Made by a program: the position numbers and the translations under genes. Shown in pieces: positions 16,700 through 23,844 of a stretch of DNA of 50,446 bases. Every line of letters begins with the position of its first letter. The stretch's first letter is position 1. Under the pieces are notes generated by a model. It saw nothing but the letters and a program-made list of their open reading frames with translations, had not been told where the DNA came from and did no database searches. Source of the DNA: Candidatus Woesearchaeota archaeon (lineage in GTDB: Archaea > Nanobdellota > Nanobdellia > Woesearchaeales > JAIPIC01); contig JAIPIC010000006.1 in the NCBI GenBank assembly GCA_021734865.1, positions 1 through 50,446 of the forward strand. Direction: 5' to 3'.

Positions 16700-16776
16700 A
16701 TAAATGTGTAAAAGTATTGACCTTATAAATCTATAAGTAATTAGTCTCAGATAAGTAGTAAATATTATTGAATAAT

Positions 16777-16800
16777 AATTAAAAAATAAGAAAAAACAAA
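16777..16800 (-). terminator. U-rich terminator after glnA
   Basis: Directly downstream of the glnA stop the minus strand reads TTTGTTTTTTCTTATTTTTTAA. Such T-tracts are the usual archaeal termination signal, sensed by RNA polymerase and by FttA. No hairpin precedes it. Confidence 0.55.
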
Positions 16801-16801
16801 C

Positions 16802-18142
16802 TCACGTCCGTCCGAAATACTTATCCAACTCCCATTTGGTGACCTGAGTGCGGTATTCGTCCCATTCTTTCTGTTTGGCCATGACATAAATATCAAATGT
16901 GTGTTTGCCAAGTGCCCTTTTGATCACTTCGTCCTTCTTGAGATAACCCATAGCTTCACCAAGTGACCCTGGAAGCGTCTCAATATTGTTAAGAGACAAT
17001 TTGGCTTTGTCAAACTCATATACATCCTCCTCAATAGGCTTTGGCGGCTCCATGCCTTTTTTTATGCCCTCCAAGCCGGCTTGTAGCATTACAGCAAATG
17101 CCAAGTAGGGGTTGCATGACGGGTCTGGGCATCTTAGCTCTGCACGTGTTGAATTCTCTCTTCCAGGGCTATATCTAGGTATCCTGATAAGAGCTGATCT
17201 GTTTGTTTTGGCCCAACAGATATAGACCGGTGCTTCATAACCTGGAACAAGCCGTTTATAGCTGTTTACGGTCGGCGCTGTGATTGCACAGAATCCTTTT
17301 GCATGTGCCATCTGACCTGCTACAAAGCTTTTTGCAACCTTGCTGAAGTTGTAGTCATCACTTGGGTCAAAGAATGCATTTTTTCCTTCTTTAAACAGGC
17401 TTTGGTGAACATGCATACCTGATCCATTTTCTCCATATACTGGTTTTGGCATGAATGTTGCATGAAGTCCATGTTTGTATGCGATGGATTTCACTGCGTG
17501 TTTGAACGTAATACATCTATCTGCCTGTGTTAAGGCATCTCCATACTTAAAGTCTATCTCATGTTGTCCTGGTGCTACTTCATGATGGCTCATCTCAACT
17601 TCAAGTCCCATTGACTCCAAGACATAAATGATCTCTTTTCGGACGTCATTGGCTAGGTCTCTGGGTGAATAGTCAAAATATCCGGCAAAGTCATGTGTTG
17701 CAGGCTTAAAGCTTTCTGTTTCTCCGCTTCCATCAGATTTGAAAAGGAAGAATTCCAGTTCTGGACCAACATAATAGGTATAACCAAGTTCTTTTGCTTC
17801 CTGCATTGCTTTCCTAAGGATAGTCCGGGGAGATCCTCCAAAGAGTTCGCCATCTGGTGTATAGATATCACAGATGAATCTTGCTGTAGCTCTCCCTGAG
17901 TTTTCCCAAGGAAGGATAGCATAGGTTTTTGGATCTGGTTTTAAATACATATCACTCTCACATATTCTTGTGAATCCTTCAATTGAACTTCCATCAAACC
18001 ATGTCCCTTTTTCAAGGCTTTCCTCTAATTTTTCTACTGGTATTGTCACAGCTTTGATCATTCCATGTAAATCAGTAAACTGCAACTGCACAAATTTCAC
18101 GTTGTCATCTTTTGCTTTTTTAAGTATCTCTTCTGTTTTCAT
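16802..18142 (-). CDS. glnA: Glutamine synthetase, type I
   Basis: This enzyme makes glutamine from glutamate, ammonia and ATP and forms dodecamers. The 446-residue product has the beta-grasp start (MKTEEILKKAKDDNVKFVQL, DGSSIEGF near residue 51). Its catalytic core contains ENGSGMHVHQSLF and NRSALIRIPRYSPG (about residues 312-325). The length and lack of the NLYDLPPEE adenylylation site fit the GSI-alpha group of archaea and Gram-positive bacteria, regulated by feedback or PII and not by adenylylation. GGAGGT, which overlaps the glnK stop, precedes the ATG. It is the last gene of amt-glnK-glnA. Confidence 0.96.
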   Translation of the reverse strand: MKTEEILKKAKDDNVKFVQLQFTDLHGMIKAVTIPVEKLEESLEKGTWFDGSSIEGFTRICESDMYLKPDPKTYAILPWENSGRATARFICDIYTPDGELFGGSPRTILRKAMQEAKELGYTYYVGPELEFFLFKSDGSGETESFKPATHDFAGYFDYSPRDLANDVRKEIIYVLESMGLEVEMSHHEVAPGQHEIDFKYGDALTQADRCITFKHAVKSIAYKHGLHATFMPKPVYGENGSGMHVHQSLFKEGKNAFFDPSDDYNFSKVAKSFVAGQMAHAKGFCAITAPTVNSYKRLVPGYEAPVYICWAKTNRSALIRIPRYSPGRENSTRAELRCPDPSCNPYLAFAVMLQAGLEGIKKGMEPPKPIEEDVYEFDKAKLSLNNIETLPGSLGEAMGYLKKDEVIKRALGKHTFDIYVMAKQKEWDEYRTQVTKWELDKYFGRT

Positions 18143-18144
18143 TC

Positions 18145-18543
18145 TCAGACCTCCATCCGTTGAATTTCTTTTATAGTATTAAGCTCTTCAGATGTGCCAC
18201 CAATCGCAGCTTCATCTAACTCCCCTGTTCTAATTCTTGCTATTTGATCTAAAGGCAGTACAAATATCTTGCCGTCTCCAATTTTACCTCTTTTTGTTCT
18301 TGCACCTCTCATTATTGCTTTGATGGTTTTCTCAACAAAGCTTTCGTTTACTGCTATCAGCAGCATGACCTTTCGATGGAGTTTTATTTCTTCAATAACT
18401 CCTCTGTACCCACTCATATAACCTTTCTGTTGTCCACAGCCATTTACATCGATAACTGTCATCATATGGACATCATTTTTCCAGAGTGTCTGTTTGACGT
18501 CAGGTAACTTTTCAGGTCTTATGATAGATATTATCATTTTCAT
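18145..18543 (-). CDS. glnK: PII nitrogen regulatory protein (GlnK-like), T loop without Tyr51
   Basis: PII trimers sense 2-oxoglutarate, ATP and ADP and control Amt and glutamine synthetase. The 132-residue product has the first strand (MKMIISIIRPEKL), the T loop (QKGYMSGYRGVIEEIKLHRK), and the ATP-binding RTKRGKIGDGKIFVLPLD with its GDGKI signature. In the T loop, RGVIEE replaces the RGAEY of bacterial GlnB/GlnK, so the uridylylated Tyr is absent, as expected where PII is controlled by ligands alone. The C-terminus is about 18 residues longer than usual (GGTSEELNTIKEIQRMEV). Its place between amt and glnA marks it as the operon's own regulator. Confidence 0.93.
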   Translation of the reverse strand: MKMIISIIRPEKLPDVKQTLWKNDVHMMTVIDVNGCGQQKGYMSGYRGVIEEIKLHRKVMLLIAVNESFVEKTIKAIMRGARTKRGKIGDGKIFVLPLDQIARIRTGELDEAAIGGTSEELNTIKEIQRMEV

Positions 18544-18553
18544 TGGTAATCAC

Positions 18554-19858
18554 CTAATTATTTGATGCGCTGATTGGAAAGTCAGCGTAAGCTTCTGCTC
18601 TATGTTCACAGATATCAAGTCCTCTAAGCTCTTCTTCTTTGCTTACTCTTAATCCGATTACTATATCGATTGCCTTAAAAAGGATCAAAGATACAAGGAA
18701 TGTCCATGCAAATACTGATATTACACCTAATGCTTGTGTCATCAGGAGGTCGATTCCACTTCCATTAAAAAGGCCTCCATCTATTGCAAACAGGCCAACC
18801 GCAAGAGTACCCCAGGAACCGCAAACTCCATGGACTGAAATTGCACCGACAGGATCGTCTATCTTGAAGGCTTTTTCAAACATCTCAACAGAAAATACGA
18901 CAATAGCTCCACCTATTGCTCCTACGAGAATTGCACTACCTGGACTAACAGATGCACATCCTGCAGTTATGCTTACAAGACCAGCCAGAGCGCCATTAAG
19001 ACTCATCCCTATGTCTGATTTGCCGTATTTTATCCATGAAACAAACAACGCAGACATGGCTCCAGCAGCTGCGGCCAGATTGGTTGTCACTGCAATTACA
19101 GCAATGCTTAGATCAGTACCAGATGTGGTTGATCCAGCATTAAATCCGAACCATCCAAACCATAATATGAATACACCAAGCGCTGCCATTGGAAGATTGT
19201 GGCCTTTGATTGCTTTTGGTTTGCCCTTGAGATACTTGCCTAGACGAGGTCCGACGATTATTGCTCCTGCAAGTGCTGACCAGCCTCCTACTGAATGCAC
19301 AACTGTGGATCCGGCAAAATCAACCATATTAGATAGCCAACCTCCTCCCCAGATCCAGTGACCGACAACAGGATATATGAAGGCAGTAATTACGAACGAG
19401 AATGCGATATATGCAGAGAACTTTGTTCTTTCGGCTACTGCTCCGCTGACTATTGTGGCAGCAGTGGCAGCAAAAACTACCTGAAACATCCAGAATGCAT
19501 ATTGCCAGGGATCTGCTCCGGACAGGAAAAAGTCACTTGCTCCAAAATAAGCAGTCCCTGCGCCAAACATTATTCCAAACCCAATAGCCCAATAAGCTAG
19601 TGTTCCAACACTAAAATCAACTAGATTCTTCATAATGATATTACCTGCACTTTTTGCTCTTGTAAATCCAGCTTCAACCATTGCAAATCCTGCCTGCATG
19701 AAGAATACAAGAAATGCTGCCAGCAACATCCATACAGTATCCAGTGCTATTGCATTACTCTCTGGGCTTGCTGTTTCTTGTGCAAATACGATGGGCACTA
19801 TCCCAATAATCGCTATTACAGCTATCGCTACAACCTTTTTATCCATACTATTATTCAC
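18554..19858 (-). CDS. amt: Ammonium transporter (Amt)
   Basis: Amt trimers move ammonium across the membrane. The 434-residue protein has an N-terminal signal-like helix (ending near AQETASPES) and eleven membrane helices. The twin-histidine pore residues are in the family contexts VVHSVGGWSAL and SVHGVCGSWG. The cytoplasmic C-terminal tail that couples subunits is present (RVSKEEELRGLDICEHR). It is the first gene of amt-glnK-glnA. Its promoter (minus-strand TATA around 19899-19908) faces the promoter of an Lrp-type regulator, with a direct-repeat operator candidate between them. Confidence 0.95.
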   Translation of the reverse strand: MNNSMDKKVVAIAVIAIIGIVPIVFAQETASPESNAIALDTVWMLLAAFLVFFMQAGFAMVEAGFTRAKSAGNIIMKNLVDFSVGTLAYWAIGFGIMFGAGTAYFGASDFFLSGADPWQYAFWMFQVVFAATAATIVSGAVAERTKFSAYIAFSFVITAFIYPVVGHWIWGGGWLSNMVDFAGSTVVHSVGGWSALAGAIIVGPRLGKYLKGKPKAIKGHNLPMAALGVFILWFGWFGFNAGSTTSGTDLSIAVIAVTTNLAAAAGAMSALFVSWIKYGKSDIGMSLNGALAGLVSITAGCASVSPGSAILVGAIGGAIVVFSVEMFEKAFKIDDPVGAISVHGVCGSWGTLAVGLFAIDGGLFNGSGIDLLMTQALGVISVFAWTFLVSLILFKAIDIVIGLRVSKEEELRGLDICEHRAEAYADFPISASNN

Positions 19859-19913
19859 CTCACATCAAAAAAAACTATGTAAAAAGTAGTCCAAAATACA
19901 TATATAAATTTAT

Positions 19914-19933
19914 TTGAACAAAAATTGAACAAA
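19914..19933. promoter_or_regulatory. Direct-repeat operator candidate between amt and the Lrp gene
   Basis: TTGAACAAA occurs at 19914-19922 and again at 19925-19933, an 11-bp period, so both copies face the same side of the helix. The pair lies between the TATA box of amt (minus, near 19899-19908) and that of the Lrp gene (TTTATATA, 19955-19962). The location suits a site controlling both promoters. Confidence 0.45.
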
Positions 19934-20013
19934 TATGCAAAGAATATGATAAAATTTATATATATGTTTAATCAACTATACTTTTGAAGGAAATTATTAA
20001 ACAAACATTTAAC

Positions 20014-20460
20014 ATGAAAACCGATCTGCTTGATAAGAAAATAATCAACTGTCTGATTAAGGACTCAAGGCTATCATACCGCAAGATTGCTCAGCAGACA
20101 GGGGTTTCTGTAGCTACGATAATGCATCACGTTAAGCATCTTGAGGATGAAAAACTTATCAAGAAATACACTACTTTGGTTGATTATGAACATTTGGGAT
20201 ATGATATTGAAGTAATTATAGAGATTACGATATCGAAGGGTAAATTATTCATGGTTGAGAAAAAAATTGCATCAAACCCAAGTGTTTACGCTGTATACGA
20301 CACAACTGGAGAATCTGATGCAATCATTATCGCGCGTTTTGCTAATCGAAGAAAGATGGATAATTTCATCAAGAAGATACAAGTCTATGATTTTGTAGAA
20401 AGAACACATACCAAATTAATTCTAAATACAATAAAAGAAGAACAAATGAGATTAATTTAA
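20014..20460 (+). CDS. Lrp/AsnC family transcription regulator
   Basis: This protein of about 148 residues has an N-terminal helix-turn-helix (DKKIINCLIKDSRLSYRKIA, then GVSVATIMHHVKHLEDEKLI). A linker and a C-terminal RAM/AsnC ligand-binding domain follow (VYAVYDTTGESDAIIIARF). Such proteins form dimers or octamers and sense amino acids. Its divergent position next to amt-glnK-glnA suggests that it controls nitrogen uptake, perhaps in response to glutamine; this is inference. The TATA box predicts a start near 19984, where an in-frame TTG exists; ATG 20014 gives the normal family N-terminus and is preferred. Its stop overlaps that of the convergent lipoprotein gene by 4 bp. Confidence 0.9.
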   Translation: MKTDLLDKKIINCLIKDSRLSYRKIAQQTGVSVATIMHHVKHLEDEKLIKKYTTLVDYEHLGYDIEVIIEITISKGKLFMVEKKIASNPSVYAVYDTTGESDAIIIARFANRRKMDNFIKKIQVYDFVERTHTKLILNTIKEEQMRLI

Positions 20461-22211
20461 GCTCGTCTGTGCTGCATTTTGCCGCGCTCATAACCCATCA
20501 AGTTTTTGGACTTTTGCTTAGCCATATTATTATATGCTAATAGCTTGGAAAGATTATTGTCTTTTTGATGGTATACTTCCCTAGGGTTATAACTTAATTT
20601 GTTACCTAACAATTGGTCACGTGACAATTTATTACCCGATACCATACTCAAAAGATCAGTTCCTTTCTGATACGGCCCTGTTTTTTGGCCCATTAATAGA
20701 GCTGGTGATGCCTGTGCCAGTTTATATTCAACTGGTTGTATTGTATTGTAACTTTGCGGCGCTCCTCCTCCACCTCCTGGGGGATCTCCTCCAGGTGGTG
20801 GATCAGGTCCAGGTTCTGGAGTAGGATCTGGAGTGGGATCAGGACTAGGCTCTGGTGGAGGTGTTGGGTCAGGATCTGGTGGAGGAGTTGGTCCTGGTTC
20901 AGGTGGTGGTTGTGGTCCTGGTTCAGGTTCTGGTTGTGGTGGTGGATCTGGTTCAGGCTCTTCTGGTGGAGGTTCAGGTTCTCCTCCTCCCCCCCCTGGT
21001 TGCTCCTCTTCCACTTTCTCCTCTTTTTCAGGGCCTTCTATTGCTCCCACAAGATAGCCAAAAGCTGCTGCTTTTGCAACTCCTATTGCTAATCCAGCTG
21101 CATAATTAGGTGCTTTATTTGAAAACTGCACCTCAATCCTGCCATCTTCTGTAACTCCTATGTATTTTGGATAAAGATTGCTATCTGATGGTGTAGCATA
21201 CGGGACAAAAAGAGTTCCGTCAAATTCGGGTGTATGATATGTCAATTGAAGGAAATTAGGTTCGTCATTGAAATATATGTTTCTAAGTCCAGCACCAACT
21301 GCAAGTTTCATGTCATCGGCTTGATTTAGCAGTATTGGCATAGCATCCTGATGATAATCAAGTGTAGTGGTGTGAAAGTGATCAACAATTTTAGCAATTC
21401 CATAATCAAGAAGTGCAAATGCCCCACCCATGATTGCTGTTTGGGTCATAAGATCAAGGGTTTTTGAGCCGCTCCAGTGTCTAGCAAGCCCATATGCACC
21501 TGTGCCTGCTGCTGCCATCATTGGTGCTTTAACTGAAATGTCAGCCACTGCTCTAAGATCTGTGCCAGATGCTTTAAAATATGGGGTTTTTGACATAGGA
21601 TCAAAGAAATATGTTACAAGAGTCTCATTGAGATTCCTGTCGGTAACCATTGTTATGCCCATCCTATGATCTGTTTGTTTGTTTTTTGCATTGAGAGCGC
21701 CAGTTACATTTAGACCTGTCTCTCGAAGATTATAATTTTCCATAGCAACAGGCTTATTGACAATTCCATCTTCAAATCTGCTCAATCCCGTTGTTTTTAC
21801 AGATAATAATGGATTATTAAAATCAAGTTCATAAGAGAAAGGAGTTATAGGTCCTGGCTGCGCTAGATTAGCTTCTCCACGTACAAGATAGCCAGTAAAA
21901 CCTGAATAAGGCATTACATTTGAATCTATCCACTTTTGACTTATTGCTTCCATATTAGCAACTGACTTTTTTCCCTGTTGGATTGTCTGTTCAAGTGTAC
22001 CTGGTGCTGGAATATAAGACTGTAATCTTTGGAGTAACTGATTTCTTGCATCGATTATTTGTCGTGACTGCGATTCAGTTATTGCAGGCGGGTTCTGAGC
22101 GTCGCGTATGACAAGTTCTGTTCTATGGCCTGTTGCACAACCACTTCCAAATACTAGTGCCTCCAGAGCACCCATACCCCATGCAATTCCTCGGAATACT
22201 TTTCCTTTCAT
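20457..22211 (-). CDS. Putative lipoprotein A with long Pro-rich segment (paralogue of 22213-23844)
   Basis: I know no function for this 584-residue protein. A hydrophobic leader ends in the lipobox-like GSGC (Cys25), followed by ATG. Residues 90-220 look beta-rich. Hydrophobic segments lie at about 227-245, 257-275 and 370-392. Residues 405-485 are a low-complexity linker of PEP, PDP and GPD units bounded by poly-Gly. The tail ends GYERGKMQHRRA. It aligns in order with the neighbouring 543-residue protein at Cys-ATG, LN[IA]K, DAMPILLN/DTMPLLLN, VQFSNKAP/VVFSNKAP and AAAFGYLVG/AGAFGYLLG. They are tandem paralogues. It is the last gene of a three-gene unit, starting 2 bp after its paralogue stops. 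Membrane or surface location is likely. Confidence 0.7.
   Translation of the reverse strand: MKGKVFRGIAWGMGALEALVFGSGCATGHRTELVIRDAQNPPAITESQSRQIIDARNQLLQRLQSYIPAPGTLEQTIQQGKKSVANMEAISQKWIDSNVMPYSGFTGYLVRGEANLAQPGPITPFSYELDFNNPLLSVKTTGLSRFEDGIVNKPVAMENYNLRETGLNVTGALNAKNKQTDHRMGITMVTDRNLNETLVTYFFDPMSKTPYFKASGTDLRAVADISVKAPMMAAAGTGAYGLARHWSGSKTLDLMTQTAIMGGAFALLDYGIAKIVDHFHTTTLDYHQDAMPILLNQADDMKLAVGAGLRNIYFNDEPNFLQLTYHTPEFDGTLFVPYATPSDSNLYPKYIGVTEDGRIEVQFSNKAPNYAAGLAIGVAKAAAFGYLVGAIEGPEKEEKVEEEQPGGGGGEPEPPPEEPEPDPPPQPEPEPGPQPPPEPGPTPPPDPDPTPPPEPSPDPTPDPTPEPGPDPPPGGDPPGGGGGAPQSYNTIQPVEYKLAQASPALLMGQKTGPYQKGTDLLSMVSGNKLSRDQLLGNKLSYNPREVYHQKDNNLSKLLAYNNMAKQKSKNLMGYERGKMQHRRA
20757..20999 (-). repeat. 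Low-complexity Pro/Gly/Glu/Asp coding repeat
   Basis: This part of lipoprotein A encodes about 80 residues of short PEP, PDP, TPP and GP units. Both strands are highly repetitive, which creates long spurious open frames on the plus strand. Such segments act as stiff spacers in surface proteins and often vary in length between strains. Confidence 0.75.
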
Positions 22212-22212
22212 T

Positions 22213-23844
22213 TTATCCCCTCTGCCTCATATTCCCACGATAAAACCCCTGTTGTGGGCCAATGTCACGGGTGAGAGATGGGTCTTTATATTGGATATTC
22301 TCCTTCAGTCGTGTATCCAGTCTGGGTCGAGCAATATTGATCCCTTCTGCTGAAGCTAACATAGCTGGTTGCAGTGGTTTAATTCCAAGATCTTCTGAAT
22401 TGTATATTGGACTGAATGGATTTTTGATATTTGGATTTATACTATTGTAATCCAATGATCCAGTTTCAGGCGGATAGCCTCCAGCTCCACCGCCTCCAGA
22501 TCCTGGTGAACCTGTAGGTGGGTCTTCAGGTGGATAATTTGGTGGTCCTCCTCCTCCCCCAGGTGGATCTCCTCCTGGTGAAGTAGGTTTATTTTTACCT
22601 TTCTTATCGTCATCAACTTTAGGATAATCAGTTAAACCCAAAAGATATCCAAATGCACCTGCTTTCGCTGTATCAATGAACATTCCAGCCCAATAATTAC
22701 TTGGTGCTTTGTTTGAGAATACAACATTTAGCTTTCCACCATCTGATGTTACAGAGTGTGGATACAATCCACTCAGATTACCAGGCCTATACTGAACAAC
22801 AACATTTCCTATATCTGTTCCATCCTGATATTGTACTACAAGTAAATTTCTTGTATCAGGACCCATGAAACGATTCCATGTTGTATTGAATGCACCATAT
22901 ACTGCGCTGTCTTTTTTGTCTTCTGGTGGGTTTAGCAATAGAGGCATTGTATCTTGTGTGTGGTATACTTGCCTTGTATCAGTAACATGATTAACACCAG
23001 CATCAACAATATAACTTAATAGTTGGAATCCTGCCCCTATGGCCAAAGCAGGGACTGCTGCATCAAGTGCAACATCAAGAGCAGCTCCTGCTGCAAGGTG
23101 CCAGCCTGTTACTGCTGCACCGGCAATAAGAGGAGCTCTAAGACCAATATCCACCATTGCTTTATAATCCTCAGTTGAAATATCAAATTGTGCTGTCTTT
23201 GCGTTAGGGTCAATTGTATATATTACTCGAGTGTCATTAGGGAATTTTTTTACTGTTACCTCGACATCCATGTTTGCAGTTTCCTGTGTTCCTTTGATAT
23301 TTAGTATTGTAGGAACATTAAGGTTCAACTGTTTAAGATCATAGTGTGACATTTTTGTTGGATTGTCAACTATTCGATCCACCAGTCTGCTTGCATCGCT
23401 GACTCTTTGTGACATAAGTGGGTTACCAAGATTCATCCAGTATGCATCTCCATTTGTCATACCTCCATCAGCTGAGAGATTGACATTTCCCATTATGACT
23501 GCACCCTCACCCTGATTTGGGATTAGGCTTTTGCGAAAATATTGATCATTAAATTGAATTACACTTTCCAACTGTTGTGCATGTGCCTGGGTTGTCTGTT
23601 CAAGTACTGCTTGAGGATTTTGGTTATTCCTCTGTCTTAGATTTCTTTGTATAGAAGCAAGGGTTTCCTCTCTGCTCTGTCTGATTCTACTTAAAAATTC
23701 CTCATCAGCTTTTTGTTCTTGAGTATAAGATGGTTCAAGTGGAAATTTATGGATGTTTACTTCATGTTGTCCGGTGGCACATCCACTGATAACTAATCCA
23801 ACTAATCCAGTTCCCCCAATTGCAAGTGCTGTAGTTTTATTCAT
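22213..23844 (-). CDS. Putative lipoprotein B with Gly/Pro-rich segment (paralogue of 20457-22211)
   Basis: This 543-residue protein of unknown function has a clear lipobox: MNKTTALAIGGTGLVGLVIS then GC (Cys22), giving an archaeal lipid-anchored or signal-anchored protein. A helical region (45-105) is followed by a beta-rich part and hydrophobic stretches at about 236-258 and 261-283. The segment shared with its paralogue is VVFSNKAPSNYWAGMFIDTA and AGAFGYLLG (near 375-403). Residues 420-460 are Gly/Pro-rich with GGGGG runs. The tail ends GFYRGNMRQRG, matching the paralogue's ending (Y-x-R-G-x-M-x-x-R). Its first 4 bp overlap the end of the 1327-residue gene, so it is translationally coupled to it. 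Confidence 0.72.
   Translation of the reverse strand: MNKTTALAIGGTGLVGLVISGCATGQHEVNIHKFPLEPSYTQEQKADEEFLSRIRQSREETLASIQRNLRQRNNQNPQAVLEQTTQAHAQQLESVIQFNDQYFRKSLIPNQGEGAVIMGNVNLSADGGMTNGDAYWMNLGNPLMSQRVSDASRLVDRIVDNPTKMSHYDLKQLNLNVPTILNIKGTQETANMDVEVTVKKFPNDTRVIYTIDPNAKTAQFDISTEDYKAMVDIGLRAPLIAGAAVTGWHLAAGAALDVALDAAVPALAIGAGFQLLSYIVDAGVNHVTDTRQVYHTQDTMPLLLNPPEDKKDSAVYGAFNTTWNRFMGPDTRNLLVVQYQDGTDIGNVVVQYRPGNLSGLYPHSVTSDGGKLNVVFSNKAPSNYWAGMFIDTAKAGAFGYLLGLTDYPKVDDDKKGKNKPTSPGGDPPGGGGGPPNYPPEDPPTGSPGSGGGGAGGYPPETGSLDYNSINPNIKNPFSPIYNSEDLGIKPLQPAMLASAEGINIARPRLDTRLKENIQYKDPSLTRDIGPQQGFYRGNMRQRG

Noticed and set aside
20736-21109. Several overlapping plus-strand open frames rich in Gly, Ser, Trp or Val
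   Set aside because: They are the reverse reading of the Pro/Gly-rich codons of lipoprotein A. Low-complexity DNA without stops produces such frames, and none has a ribosome binding site or recognisable domain.
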